A stretch of 64,000 nucleotides of DNA, taken from Vibrio ruber DSM 16370. Its GTDB lineage: Bacteria > Pseudomonadota > Gammaproteobacteria > Enterobacterales > Vibrionaceae. Below, in pieces: positions 37,447 through 47,455 of the stretch. The notes under the pieces were generated by a model. That model ran no database searches, was not told the DNA's origin, and saw only the letters and a list, made by a program, of their open reading frames with translations. Location: positions 1 through 64,000 of the forward strand of contig NZ_FULE01000002.1 in the NCBI RefSeq assembly GCF_900163965.1. The letters run 5' to 3'. Numbering within the stretch: position 1 is the stretch's first letter; each line of letters starts with the position of its first letter. A program made the position numbers and the translations under genes.

Positions 37447-37827
37447 TTAAGAAATACGATAAACTGCACACAGTTTATTGCCTGTCGGATCACGCAGATA
37501 GGCTAAATATAACTCCCGACCGGAATGCGCGCGAATACCCGGAGGATCCTCACAAGTGACACCGCCATTTTCGACTCCCGCTTGGTGCCACGCATCAGCT
37601 TGTTCTGGATTTGAGACGCTAAAACCGATAGTCATCCCGTTCCCCGGGGTTGCTTCCTGACCATTCACGGGAGATGTGACGATAAAAACACCTTCAGAAT
37701 TTGCATAGATACAGCGACCTTTTTCATCAATCACCCCAGCCGGATAACCTAAAACAGCCAAAGTTGCATCGTAAAACGCTTTTGATTTTTCGATATCGTT
37801 TGAACCAACGACGATGTGACTAAACAT
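37447..37827 (-). CDS. VOC-superfamily (glyoxalase-like) protein
   Basis: 126 aa, one vicinal-oxygen-chelate domain (MFSHIVVGSNDIEKSKAFYD; GMTIGFSVSN; LRDPTGNKLCAVYR). Potential metal ligands include H4 and a C-terminal acidic position. Substrate unknown; proteins of this size are often annotated glyoxalase/bleomycin resistance, which should not be taken literally. GAGAGG-like Shine-Dalgarno; monocistronic. Confidence 0.8.
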   Translation of the reverse strand: MFSHIVVGSNDIEKSKAFYDATLAVLGYPAGVIDEKGRCIYANSEGVFIVTSPVNGQEATPGNGMTIGFSVSNPEQADAWHQAGVENGGVTCEDPPGIRAHSGRELYLAYLRDPTGNKLCAVYRIS

Positions 37828-37927
37828 GAGCTCTCCTTTTGATAAGTAGCATATTTATATCAATAACATGCGGATTTATCTTGCTACAAGGAGAACCGGC
37901 TGTCTAGGGGCTATTGATCGATTTCGT

Positions 37928-40492
37928 TCAGTCTGACGAAATACCACAATCCCAGCGTTTAGAAGAGCGCATTCTTTGCTGAATCATTTCGACACTCATT
38001 GGCTTGTCAAAATAATAGCCCTGAACCAGACAGCCGGTCGCAGTATGATTGGTCAATGCCAGCAATTGTGCGTAAGTTTCTACGCCTTCCGCCACAACAC
38101 GGAAAGGCGCCGACTGCCCTATCGCCAGTATGGTTTTGATCAGAGAGCAACTCTCTTCACTACATAACATCTTGTCGATAAAACTTTTATCAATCTTCAC
38201 TTCATCAATCGGCAGCTGATTGAGATAACTCAAAGAGGCATAACCTTTACCAAAGTCATCCAGCGAGATGCGAAGACCAGCCCGTCTCAAAGAGAATAAA
38301 ACCTCTCTGGCTTGTTGAAATTCGCGAATAAAAGCACTCTCCGTAATTTCAATATGAATTCGGCTGATATCAATGCCGACATGCTCAATGATTGCAGTAA
38401 TATCATTCACAAATCCCGGAGTCAGAAGCTGCTTTGCCGAAACATTGACATTCAGGCTTAACGCATAAAGACCATTCGGACTCAATGCTAAGACCTCTCG
38501 GCAAGCCCGTTCAAAAATATAGTTTCCCAATGTATAAATCAGACCGACATCTTCCGCAATATGGATAAACTCTTCCGGCGCCACTGCACCGAGAACATCA
38601 TTATCCCACCGAACCAAAGCTTCAAGACCGAGCACATTCCACGTTTTGACGTGCACTAACGGCTGGTAGCAGATAAACATTTCATGTTTACGCAACGCAT
38701 GTTGCAGCTGGGCTTCAATCGCAATGAAATGCTGCAAATGCGCATGAATTTCCTGATTGTAGAAGACAACGCTTCCCCGTTGTTTTTTCTTCGCCTGATA
38801 AAGCACTACATCGGCTTTATGCAATAACTCCTCTGCTGATGTTCCATCATCAGGATATAAGCTGGCTCCGATACTGCATGTCGTTTGTAATTGCGTCCCA
38901 CCCAGCTCAAACGGCTCATCAAATACCCGTTGTATCCGTGAAACTTTATGTTCAGCTTCGGCTTTTTGTAACAATTCCGAAAAGCAAAAAACAAATTCAT
39001 CGCCCCCGAATCTAGAAACGAATTCATGCGCCCCCAGTAAGTGACGAAAACGCTCAGCAACGGTCATCAATAACTGATCGCCCGTCGCGTGACCATACGT
39101 GTCATTAATTTTCTTAAATTCATCCAGGTCAACAAATACAATCACCAGATATTGCGCCTGCGATTTAGCGCGCAGTCTGAATACCTCCTTTTGAACGCCC
39201 TTTAAAAACATCATCCGATTGGGCAATGAGGTCAACACATCATGCATCGCCATAAAATGCATCTGATCCCGAGAATCTTCGACATGCTCGATATGCTGAC
39301 GAATTTTTTCCTGATAGCGGGAAAAGCGGCCTGCGATCAGCCGACCAATATAAAAAGACAGCAGTAAAACTATCCCCGAGAACAACACACTGAAGATAAC
39401 AATATTCCACAATGCTTGGTCACTTTTCTTTTTGATCTGGGCGAATTTTTGCTGAAAGTAATGATCAAAGCGCTCCATCGGAAATCCGGCAACGACATGC
39501 CATCCCCAATCGCCTAAACTTTCGATATAAAGCATTGATTCATCACCGGCTTCCCCGTTATTGAATACCATCTTCCCTTGCACAAACCGGCTGGGAAGAT
39601 GAGACTGAGCAAGACTTTGCCAGGTATCACTCTTCCCTTCAGGCAATAATATATGTTTCAGTTGTTTCCCGATGTAGACAGATGCATTATCCGCCAAAAC
39701 CCGGCCATATTGATCAACAACCGATATCATATATGCGCCACCACTTTGGTGACGGACATGCTCATAAGGATATTGATCAATCCACTTGAGTAATGACTGC
39801 TGAACGTTGTGTTCCATATCCGTAACATTTTCAACCGCACCGATGACCCAACCCAGTGGGGAGAAATATTTACCAAATCCCATTTTTTCTCGCTGACTTG
39901 GCTCCGACATAGATGAAGGAAATTGGGACTGGACATCCCAGCGGAAAAAAGATTCGCCCTGACGTTCTATCTGTCTCAGAAAATCTTCAGAGACCGGTAC
40001 GTCGGGATGAAAAGAGGCGGGTAAAACTTGAATATTCTCAGACTGTTTCTTCAATATTCCCGATTGAAGGCGTGACTGAATAAAGAAGTAGCCAGAACGG
40101 GGAAGCTCACTTTGAGATTGAAGCGCCTGTGTCACAGCAAGTTTAATCTCTTCCGGAGACAGGGCATTATCTTGATCATAGAGGTGACGGATGAGTTCAT
40201 ACGCGTCATAAACCCGTTGACGAACCTGAAACTGAAGATGTTGCATCAGATAGGACTTTTGCCGGCCGAATTCTTTGTGAATCAATGCGACATGCTGCTG
40301 GGTCAGCAACTTCTCTGAGAGCATCATCTCATGGTACAGCGCACTGCTATTTTCAGCTAATCGTTGCCGGTCCGCTTCATACAAATAGCTATTTAGCACC
40401 AGTGCCAGACAACCAACGACAAATATTGGCGCCAGTTGAATAATCCACAATAAATGTCGCTCATTTCCCAAAGGCGAATTAGCACTACTCAT
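37928..40492 (-). CDS. membrane GGDEF-EAL protein with periplasmic Cache-type sensor
   Basis: 854 aa. TM1 at about 15-36, a periplasmic sensor of about 320 residues with Cache-like motifs (SGYFFIQS; GWVIGAVENV; WGWHVVAGFPM), and TM2 at about 362-386. A GGDEF domain with intact RFGGDEF (496-500) precedes an EAL domain with intact LEALVRW (EAL 624-626), DDFGKGYASLSYL and KIDKSFI. Both cyclic-di-GMP synthesis and breakdown motifs are complete, so the net activity cannot be read off. The sensor probably binds a small extracellular ligand. Monocistronic. Confidence 0.9.
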   Translation of the reverse strand: MSSANSPLGNERHLLWIIQLAPIFVVGCLALVLNSYLYEADRQRLAENSSALYHEMMLSEKLLTQQHVALIHKEFGRQKSYLMQHLQFQVRQRVYDAYELIRHLYDQDNALSPEEIKLAVTQALQSQSELPRSGYFFIQSRLQSGILKKQSENIQVLPASFHPDVPVSEDFLRQIERQGESFFRWDVQSQFPSSMSEPSQREKMGFGKYFSPLGWVIGAVENVTDMEHNVQQSLLKWIDQYPYEHVRHQSGGAYMISVVDQYGRVLADNASVYIGKQLKHILLPEGKSDTWQSLAQSHLPSRFVQGKMVFNNGEAGDESMLYIESLGDWGWHVVAGFPMERFDHYFQQKFAQIKKKSDQALWNIVIFSVLFSGIVLLLSFYIGRLIAGRFSRYQEKIRQHIEHVEDSRDQMHFMAMHDVLTSLPNRMMFLKGVQKEVFRLRAKSQAQYLVIVFVDLDEFKKINDTYGHATGDQLLMTVAERFRHLLGAHEFVSRFGGDEFVFCFSELLQKAEAEHKVSRIQRVFDEPFELGGTQLQTTCSIGASLYPDDGTSAEELLHKADVVLYQAKKKQRGSVVFYNQEIHAHLQHFIAIEAQLQHALRKHEMFICYQPLVHVKTWNVLGLEALVRWDNDVLGAVAPEEFIHIAEDVGLIYTLGNYIFERACREVLALSPNGLYALSLNVNVSAKQLLTPGFVNDITAIIEHVGIDISRIHIEITESAFIREFQQAREVLFSLRRAGLRISLDDFGKGYASLSYLNQLPIDEVKIDKSFIDKMLCSEESCSLIKTILAIGQSAPFRVVAEGVETYAQLLALTNHTATGCLVQGYYFDKPMSVEMIQQRMRSSKRWDCGISSD

Positions 40493-40652
40493 AGCCGCAA
40501 ATTCTCAAATCATATTAGCATTATTTTTCGAAACGCTTTCCACAATTGTTGGGGAAAGCGGAATAAAACACTTCTCAGTTTATTATTTAATAATATTCTT
40601 ATTGATAGCAGGTTAACTTGTTTAGATTAGAAAATCACCAATAAAATTCAAC

Positions 40653-41900
40653 TCAAAGATTCATTTTAACGTCGTGTCTCAATATTGCCGGTTGACGCTC
40701 AATGATAATTTTTCCGGCTCTGACTGACCAAAGGACATCACTCTGATTTCTCAAAACAGAGACATCATCAATGCCATCCAAAATAATCAAATGCCCGGGG
40801 TTTCCTTCGGCAATACCATATTGATCAGAGATATTCAGCACGCGGGCACCATGGTCGGTAATAAAACTGAGTGCATTCACTAGGTCTTCATATCCCATCA
40901 TATGACAAGCATGAATTGCAAAATCTAGTTCACGTAACAATTTTCCATTTCCCAAGGTGTACCACGGGTCTTGTATCGAGTCTTGCGCCAAAGCAACATT
41001 AATTCCCGCCCGATGAAGTTCTTTCACCCGGGTAATCCCCCGCCGTTTCGGAAATTCATCAAAGCGTCCCTGCAAATGCATATTTTCAGTCGGACAAGAA
41101 ACGAAATTAATCTGTGACTTTTTCAGTAACCGAAATAATTTTGAACAATAAGCATTATTATATGAATGCATGGCAGTTGTATGACTGGCAGTCACTTTTG
41201 CGCCCATATTCAGTTCCAGTGCTACTGTTGCCAATACTTCAAGAAAGCGGGAATTTTCATCGTCAATTTCATCACAATGCACATCGACTAACTTCCCGTG
41301 TCGGCGGGCAAACTCGACAACCCAGTGCATCGATTCAACGCCGTATTCCCGGGTAAATTCAAAATGAGGAATGCCCCCGACGACATCAATCCCGATTTCC
41401 AATGCCTGTTCCATCAATGCCTTACCGTTCGGGTAAGAGAAAATACCTTCCTGCGGGAAAGCGACGATTTGTAAATCAAGGTAGGGTTGGAGTACCGGTT
41501 TCAACTGGTTAATCGCTTTCAATGCAGTCAATTCGGGATCGGTCACATCAACATGGGTACGAATATACTGAACACCATTGGCAATCAGCAATTCAGCCGC
41601 AGTCAGTACACGTCGTTTAACATCATCGATATCCAGTAGTGCTTTTCTTTCCGCCCAGCACTCAATGCCCTCAAAGAGCGTGCCACTCATATTCCAGCGC
41701 GGTTCACCGGCGGTCAGAACCGCATCGAGATGAATGTGAGGTTCCACAAACGGGGCACAACATAATTTCCCCATGGCATCAATATCCGCAGCTTCATCAA
41801 GCTGACCAGATTGCAATTGGATTTTCTGAAAAATACCATCTTCAATTTGAATCGAGTAGAGTCCTTCAGTCCCTCTTAAACGTGCGTTGATAATTTTCAT
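40653..41900 (-). CDS. codA: CodA-like cytosine/isoguanine deaminase family protein
   Basis: 415 aa amidohydrolase close to E. coli CodA along its length: EPHIHLDAVLTAG (metal ligands H55, H57), QIVAFPQEGIFSYPNGKALM, HFEFTREYGVES, DVHCDEIDDE (H208, E211), ASHTTAMHSYN (H240) and AQDSIQDPWY (D307). At the position of E. coli Asp314, a substrate-specificity residue, this protein has Ser308, and the His before Asp313 is Gln. Cytosine may therefore not be its preferred substrate; creatinine, isoguanine or a modified pyrimidine are possible. No codB permease is adjacent. A 16-bp tandem repeat lies just upstream. Confidence 0.8.
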   Translation of the reverse strand: MKIINARLRGTEGLYSIQIEDGIFQKIQLQSGQLDEAADIDAMGKLCCAPFVEPHIHLDAVLTAGEPRWNMSGTLFEGIECWAERKALLDIDDVKRRVLTAAELLIANGVQYIRTHVDVTDPELTALKAINQLKPVLQPYLDLQIVAFPQEGIFSYPNGKALMEQALEIGIDVVGGIPHFEFTREYGVESMHWVVEFARRHGKLVDVHCDEIDDENSRFLEVLATVALELNMGAKVTASHTTAMHSYNNAYCSKLFRLLKKSQINFVSCPTENMHLQGRFDEFPKRRGITRVKELHRAGINVALAQDSIQDPWYTLGNGKLLRELDFAIHACHMMGYEDLVNALSFITDHGARVLNISDQYGIAEGNPGHLIILDGIDDVSVLRNQSDVLWSVRAGKIIIERQPAILRHDVKMNL

Positions 41901-41938
41901 TTCTTATTTCCCTTCATCATCGTGGTCATACATCCTTG

Positions 41939-42002
41939 TTTGAGAATAGTAGTATTTGATAGCAGTTGTATTTGAGAACAGTTGTATTTGAGAACAGTTG
42001 TA
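41939..42002. repeat. four 16-bp tandem repeats upstream of the codA-like gene
   Basis: Units TTTGAGAATAGTAGTA, TTTGATAGCAGTTGTA, TTTGAGAACAGTTGTA and TTTGAGAACAGTTGTA follow without gaps; the last two are identical. The array ends 39 bp before the codA-like start (41900). It could vary in copy number and alter promoter spacing or hold repeated regulator sites. Confidence 0.85.
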
Positions 42003-42024
42003 TTTAATTACAATCCAGTCCATA

Positions 42025-42059
42025 AAAAGAGCCCCAATCACACGGATCAGGGCTCTTTT
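42025..42059 (-). terminator. terminator after the first chemoreceptor gene
   Basis: AAAAGAGCCC (42025-42034) and GGGCTCTTTT (42050-42059) flank a 15-nt loop; T-rich on the minus strand. Confidence 0.85.
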
Positions 42060-42094
42060 ACTACGTGACACACATTTGGATGATTCACCACATC

Positions 42095-43984
42095 TTAGAG
42101 TTTGAAGCGGGAGATTTCTCGTCCGAGCTCCGTCATCAAGCGATGAACTTCCTGTGCTTCTTCAGCGGCCAGCTGAGCTTCATGGGTCATCTGATCACTC
42201 ACTTCCCGGACAGACTCGGTGTTACCATTAATATCCGCGGTCACTAAAGACTGCTCTTCTGCTGCCGAAGCAATCTGTGTTGCCATATCACTGATCGTGT
42301 TAATCGATTCACTGATCATCTGCAGTTTCTCACCGGTATGATTAAAGTCTTCAACACTATTTTCAACCAAATGGTGGCTGGCCTGCATTACACTGACCGC
42401 ATTGTTGGTGACTTTCTGCAACCCTTCGATCTTCGACTGAATTTCTTCTGTGGACGCATGCGTTCTTTGCGACAGCACGCGTACTTCATCGGCAACCACC
42501 GCGAAACCGCGTCCCTGCTCCCCTGCTCTCGCAGCTTCAATTGCAGCATTCAAGGCTAACAGGTTGGTCTGTTCGGCAATCGCCCGAATCGTTGACAAAA
42601 TCGTTGATATTTCGTTCGCATGAACTTCAAGGTCACCGATAATTCCGGCAGCGCGAGTCAGTTCTTCAGCCAGTTGGTTAATCGACTTCATGCTTTTCTG
42701 CATCTGCTCATAACCTTCCGAGCCTAACTCAACCGACTGGTTAGCGCTTTTCGCAGTGTTTTCAGCATTACCGGCAATCTCAGCCGTTGCAGACGCCATT
42801 TCAGTCACCGCTGTGGCAACCATGGTGATTTCATCCTGCTGGGTCTTCAGTTGTTGGCTACGCTTCGTCGCAGCAGATGCTGCGCTGTCTGCTTTTTGGT
42901 TCAGGGCGATTGACACATCGTGAACTTTTTTCACCATCATATGCAGCCGATCAACAAATTTGTTGAATCGTTCTGCCAACAAGCCGACTTCATCTTTACG
43001 ATCAACTTCAAGCCGTTTCGTCAGGTCACCATTCCCTTCAGCAATTTCAGCTAATGCATCACCGATGTCACCAATGGCTTTGAGTTGTCGGGAGAGTACC
43101 CATGATGTTAACAGTGCAATCACAACGAGGATGACGATAGCGATAATAATTTGCTTCAACAGCAACGAATTCATCGGTTTTTCCAACGTTGCCTGATCCA
43201 TAATCATGATCAGCATCCAGTCGGTGTGTGCAATGTTTTGCCCCATCACCACTTTATTCTTCCCGCCAATATCGATAAACAGAAGCTCACCGGAATCAGA
43301 GATTTGAGACAGAGACTGAATATTCAACTGTGGGATCGCTTCGCTGATAGGTTTCAAAATCAGGTCTTTCTTCGGATGTGCAACCACCGTGCCTTTTTTA
43401 TTCACCAGAATTGAATAGCCATCACCCAACACTTTCATTTTTAAGACATCATTAATTAACTGATCCAACGCCAGATTCGACGCAGCAACACCAATTAACT
43501 GACCATCTTTATAGATCGGATCGGCCAGAGTCACCACGAGTTTTTGCATTGTCACACTGACATACGGATCAGTTGTAACCGCTTCATTTTTGGACTTCGC
43601 TAGTTTATACCAGCCTCTGACCCGGGGATCATAACCAGGTTTGTTCAGGGAAGGATCTTGTCTGTACATCTCCCCTTTTTCATTACCGTAATAGCTCAAA
43701 CCGAATCCGCCAGATTTAAACGTTTGTCTTAAATGAGGTACAACATCTAAGTTCGGATCCCGTTCGATTTCATCTTTTAATCCTTCAATTGCCAACTGCT
43801 TATCATGGAACCATTCACCAATCCCTTTTGCATAAGCCATTAACGTATTGCGACTTTCACTCTGAATGGCACGCCAGCTATCTTGCTTAAACGACTGATA
43901 GCTGACAATCACTAAAATTGCTGCCGTCAAGGTAATCGCAGCAACAACAGAAAGAACAATCTTCCTTTTCAAACTCAATTGCAT
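42095..43984 (-). CDS. methyl-accepting chemotaxis protein, dCache type, copy 1
   Basis: 629 aa from the ATG ending at 43984 (GGAG 8 bp upstream). TM1 near 8-30, a periplasmic dCache_1 domain (about 35-270), TM2 near 280-300, HAMP, then a methyl-accepting domain with the conserved hairpin ([44 protein letters not shown], in outline). The dCache amino-acid motif residues Y118, R123, W125, Y126 and Y141 are present, but the final acidic residue is Asn170. Almost identical to the receptor at 44619. The ligand is probably not a plain amino acid, or is bound differently. Confidence 0.93.
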   Translation of the reverse strand: MQLSLKRKIVLSVVAAITLTAAILVIVSYQSFKQDSWRAIQSESRNTLMAYAKGIGEWFHDKQLAIEGLKDEIERDPNLDVVPHLRQTFKSGGFGLSYYGNEKGEMYRQDPSLNKPGYDPRVRGWYKLAKSKNEAVTTDPYVSVTMQKLVVTLADPIYKDGQLIGVAASNLALDQLINDVLKMKVLGDGYSILVNKKGTVVAHPKKDLILKPISEAIPQLNIQSLSQISDSGELLFIDIGGKNKVVMGQNIAHTDWMLIMIMDQATLEKPMNSLLLKQIIIAIVILVVIALLTSWVLSRQLKAIGDIGDALAEIAEGNGDLTKRLEVDRKDEVGLLAERFNKFVDRLHMMVKKVHDVSIALNQKADSAASAATKRSQQLKTQQDEITMVATAVTEMASATAEIAGNAENTAKSANQSVELGSEGYEQMQKSMKSINQLAEELTRAAGIIGDLEVHANEISTILSTIRAIAEQTNLLALNAAIEAARAGEQGRGFAVVADEVRVLSQRTHASTEEIQSKIEGLQKVTNNAVSVMQASHHLVENSVEDFNHTGEKLQMISESINTISDMATQIASAAEEQSLVTADINGNTESVREVSDQMTHEAQLAAEEAQEVHRLMTELGREISRFKL

Positions 43985-44459
43985 AGGAAGCACTCCCTAA
44001 GTTTGTGAAACAATTTTGCATGTTATTCAACAGATAACTCACAATGAAATGACGAACAATCGCCATTTGTCATTTAAAATCTTTTTAGTGATCCATTTAT
44101 GTTTTATTCACTGGTTTTTATATTTCCTAACTATAGATGAACAACATCAAAATAGGAGAAGAGATATGTGAAATACCTCTAAATCAAACATTAAAAGGTA
44201 CATTCATCATATACATTGTGGTTAATGGTAACCAATACATACATCTCACTCCTGAAAACACCAGAATTTCATCCTATTTTTCCCACAGTTACGAGATGAA
44301 AATGATCATCTGTCCCCCTTTTAACGACACTAATCACGTTTTCTTGAATCTAAATCTCAATAAGATACATCTCATCGTCAAACGTCGAATGAACATACTC
44401 CGAGGCAAGCGAAGAGGCTGATAGACACATCATCAATAAGTGATGCAATAGAAAGGAAA
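43985..44459. other. promoter region of chemoreceptor copy 1
   Basis: AT-rich. An open frame at 44137-44421 (+) has no ribosome-binding site or recognisable product and is not called. Nothing else is seen. Confidence 0.4.
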
Positions 44460-44487
44460 GCCCCGAATCACCATACTGAACCGGGGC
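44460..44487 (-). terminator. terminator copy belonging to the pqiC remnant
   Basis: GCCCCG (44460-44465) and CGGGGC (44482-44487) with a 16-nt loop, then CTTTCCTTTC on the minus strand. It corresponds in position to the terminator after intact pqiC. Confidence 0.7.
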
Positions 44488-44519
44488 CGGATATCGCTGA
44501 TTGATGCGCGAATGCTGCG

Positions 44520-44570
44520 GCAATCGGATCAACGATTTATGTCAGCCAAAGATGGAAAAGCTGTTGAGAT
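44520..44570 (-). pseudogene. remnant of the pqiC 3' end
   Basis: 44520-44565 aligns without gaps to 46887-46932, inside the 3' part of pqiC, with 4 differences in 46 bases; similarity fades outside. The fragment lies between the end of receptor copy 2 and the start region of copy 1, exactly where a tandem duplication of [pqiC tail + receptor] would leave it. Confidence 0.8.
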
Positions 44571-44618
44571 ATTGCTGGCTAACGATTACGTAGCAATCAT
44601 CAAATGATTGATTCTATG

Positions 44619-46508
44619 TCAAAGTTTGAAGCGGGAAATCTCCCGACCCAGTTCAGTCATCAAGCGATGAACTTCCTGTGCTTCGTCAGCGGCCAGCTGA
44701 GCTTCATGAGTCATCTGGTCACTGACTTCACGGATAGATTCAGTATTACCATTAATATCCGCGGTCACCAGAGACTGTTCTTCTGCTGCCGAAGCAATCT
44801 GTGTCGCCATATCACTAATCATCGTAATCGATTCACTGATCCGCTGGAGTTTATCACCCGTATGGCTGAAGTCTTGTACACTATTCTCAACCAAATGATG
44901 GCTGGCCTGCATCACGCTGACCGCATTGTTGGTGACTTTCTGCAATCCTTCAATCTTCGACTGAATTTCTTCTGTGGATGCATGCGTTCTTTGCGACAGC
45001 ACGCGTACTTCATCGGCAACCACCGCGAAACCACGCCCCTGCTCCCCTGCTCTCGCAGCTTCAATTGCAGCATTCAAAGCTAACAGGTTGGTCTGTTCGG
45101 CAATCGCCCGAATCGTCGACAGAATCGTTGATATATCGTTCGCATGAACTTCAAGGTCACCGATAATCCCGGCGGCGCGAGTCAGTTCTTCGGCCAGTTG
45201 ATTAATCAACTTCATGCTTTTCTGCATTTGCCCATAACCTTCCGCTCCCAGCTCAACCGACTGGTTAGCGCTTTTCGCAGTGTTTTCAGCATTACCGGCA
45301 ATCTCAGCGGTCGCAGAAGTCATTTCAGTCACCGCTGTAGCGACCATGGTAATTTCATCCTGCTGGGTCTTCAGTTGCTGGCTGCGCTTCGTCGCAGCCG
45401 ATGCTGCACTGTCTGCTTTTTGGTTCAGGGCGATTGACACATCGTGAACTTTTTTCACCATCGTATGCAGCCGATCAACAAATTTGTTGAATCGTTCTGC
45501 CAACAAGCCGACTTCATCCTTACGATCAACGTTCAATCGTTTCGTCAGGTCGCCATTCCCTTCAGCAATTTCAGCCAATGCATCACCAATGTCACCAATG
45601 GCTTTGAGTTGTCGGGAGAGTACCCACGATGTTAATAGTGCAATCACGACAAGGATCAAGATAGCGATGATGATTTGCTTCAGCAGCAACGAATTCATCG
45701 GTTTTTCCAAGGTTGCCTGATCCATAATTATCAGCAACATCCAGTCCGTGTGTGCAATGTTTTGCCCCATCACCACTTTATTCTTCCCGTCAATATCGAC
45801 GAACAGTGGTTGTCCTGAATCAGAAGCCTGAGACAGAGACTGAATATTCAACTGTGGGATCGCTTCACTGATAGGTTTGAGGAGCAAATCTTTGTTCGGA
45901 TGCGCAACGACCGTGCCTTTCTTATTCACCAGAACCGAATAACCGTCGCCCAATACGTTCATGTTTAAGACGTCACTCGTTAATTGATCCAACGCCAGAT
46001 CCGACGCGGCAACACCGATAAACCGGCCATTCTGCCGAACCGGTTCTGCCAGAGTCACAACCAGCTGTTGCATCGTTACACTGACATACGGTTCAGTTAT
46101 CACTGCCGCACTCTTTGACTTCACCAGTTTATACCAACCTCTGACACGTGGATCATAACCGGGCTTGTTCAGGGTAGGATCTTGCCTGTACATCTCTCCT
46201 TTCTCATTGCCGTAATAACTCAAACCGAATCCGCCAGATTTCAACGTTTGTCTTAAATGGGGAATAACATCTAAAGCCGGGTTCCGTTCGATTTCATCTT
46301 TTAGCCCTGTGATTGCTAATTGCTTATCATGAAACCATTCACTGATCCCTTTTGCATAAGCCATCAACGTATTACGATTCTCACTCTGAATCGCTCGCCA
46401 GCTATCTTTTTTAAATGACTGATAACTAACCATCACTAAAATGGTGGCCGTTAAGGTAATTGCAGCAACAACAGAAAGAACAATCTTCCTTTTCAAACTC
46501 AATTGCAT
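44619..46508 (-). CDS. methyl-accepting chemotaxis protein, dCache type, copy 2
   Basis: 629 aa, co-linear with copy 1 from first to last residue and nearly identical in the signalling domain; most differences lie in the periplasmic sensor. It keeps the full dCache amino-acid motif: Y118, R123, W125, Y126, Y141 and Asp170 (GVAASD). The Asp normally binds the ligand amino group, so this copy probably senses amino acids or related amines. Next to pqiC, so it is likely the parental locus. A start at 46508 gives the same N-terminus ([10 protein letters not shown]) as copy 1. Confidence 0.93.
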   Translation of the reverse strand: MQLSLKRKIVLSVVAAITLTATILVMVSYQSFKKDSWRAIQSENRNTLMAYAKGISEWFHDKQLAITGLKDEIERNPALDVIPHLRQTLKSGGFGLSYYGNEKGEMYRQDPTLNKPGYDPRVRGWYKLVKSKSAAVITEPYVSVTMQQLVVTLAEPVRQNGRFIGVAASDLALDQLTSDVLNMNVLGDGYSVLVNKKGTVVAHPNKDLLLKPISEAIPQLNIQSLSQASDSGQPLFVDIDGKNKVVMGQNIAHTDWMLLIIMDQATLEKPMNSLLLKQIIIAILILVVIALLTSWVLSRQLKAIGDIGDALAEIAEGNGDLTKRLNVDRKDEVGLLAERFNKFVDRLHTMVKKVHDVSIALNQKADSAASAATKRSQQLKTQQDEITMVATAVTEMTSATAEIAGNAENTAKSANQSVELGAEGYGQMQKSMKLINQLAEELTRAAGIIGDLEVHANDISTILSTIRAIAEQTNLLALNAAIEAARAGEQGRGFAVVADEVRVLSQRTHASTEEIQSKIEGLQKVTNNAVSVMQASHHLVENSVQDFSHTGDKLQRISESITMISDMATQIASAAEEQSLVTADINGNTESIREVSDQMTHEAQLAADEAQEVHRLMTELGREISRFKL

Positions 46509-46824
46509 AGGAAGTACTCCCTAAAATTATAAAACAACCTCGTATGTCATTTTAATGATGACCGATACACACACTTCATTTCAAAAAATCATCAAGATTT
46601 ACAACTACATTACACGACAGTATTAGATAAAAATCATAACCAACTCACTTTTAATAACATTAATATGCTTTATTTCATCTAAATATCAGTCAAATAAATT
46701 CTCATAACTGTATCTCTGTAGCAAAGGTGATCATTGCGCTCACAGATATGGTCAGTCATACAATCAAGTCGAAAATGTAATGATATTGGCGATGTCATAA
46801 AGACATCACCAAACGGAGAAAAAA
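46509..46824. other. promoter region of chemoreceptor copy 2
   Basis: AT-rich, no gene or repeat seen. It holds the receptor promoter; no clear sigma-28 or sigma-54 signature was found by eye. Confidence 0.4.
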
Positions 46825-46850
46825 CTTCGAATCACCATTCGGACCCGAAG
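46825..46850 (-). terminator. terminator after pqiC
   Basis: CTTCG (46825-46829) can pair with CGAAG (46846-46850), or CGAAT with ATTCG inside it; T-rich tract after it on the minus strand (AAGTTTTTTCTCC). Confidence 0.6.
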
Positions 46851-46861
46851 TCAGAGAGGGT

Positions 46862-47455
46862 TTAGTGGCGAGTGGCTAATGTGGTAGCAATCGGATCGAC
46901 GATTTGTGTCAGCCAAAGATGAGAAAGCTGTTGGGTCATCGCAGGGTAGCCGCTGTGTTGCATCATCCCGACACTGTCAAATGATGCCTCATGGAGCAAC
47001 TGTTTCGATTCTGACCAAAGAGACCAGTGGCCGGAAACGGTGATTTTGCCGTGTCTATCGGCATGAAAACGATAGACTTCAATATCCAGCATTAATTTAG
47101 GCCGAATATACTGATAAGACGGAATCCAAGTGAGTGTCGGTAGCCGTTCTTTCAGCCGTCTTAACGTCATCTTTTCCAGCTGAGAACTCAGTGATTCAGC
47201 CCATAAATGTTGTGATGCCAGATAGACCTGCCCATCGGGATCGACCATGGCGATATTCGGTTTTTCCAGATACCCCGGTATTTTAATGGCTTTGAGCTGT
47301 ATCGTTTGGTTAATCAGTGTCGGTGCTTTCAGCGCCGATACCTGCTCCGACATGGGTAGCAGATATTGAGTCGTTTCCAGCGCGGTGCTCCCTGAACATC
47401 CGCCGAGGAATACCAGCATGAGCGATAGTAATACAGCGCGTCCTGTCAATCTCAT
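46862..47455 (-). CDS. pqiC: PqiC-type outer membrane lipoprotein
   Basis: 197 aa with a lipoprotein signal peptide (lipobox LGGC, Cys20). ABC-transport auxiliary lipoprotein family (PqiC/YmbA): YLLPMSEQVSAL, QLKAIKIPGYLEKPNIA, HLWAESLSSQLEKM. In E. coli PqiC docks the periplasmic PqiB tunnel at the outer membrane. The start overlaps pqiB by 4 bp (ATGA). Confidence 0.87.
   Translation of the reverse strand: MRLTGRAVLLSLMLVFLGGCSGSTALETTQYLLPMSEQVSALKAPTLINQTIQLKAIKIPGYLEKPNIAMVDPDGQVYLASQHLWAESLSSQLEKMTLRRLKERLPTLTWIPSYQYIRPKLMLDIEVYRFHADRHGKITVSGHWSLWSESKQLLHEASFDSVGMMQHSGYPAMTQQLSHLWLTQIVDPIATTLATRH

Noticed and set aside
37447..37827. Bleomycin or fosfomycin resistance gene
   Set aside because: Only the general VOC fold is visible; nothing supports a resistance function.
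41939..42002. Possible CRISPR array
   Set aside because: The 16-bp units are directly adjacent with no spacers, so this is a simple tandem repeat.
44137..44421. 94-codon open frame between the two chemoreceptors
   Set aside because: AT-rich intergenic DNA, no ribosome-binding site, no recognisable protein features, and its position is explained by the duplication.
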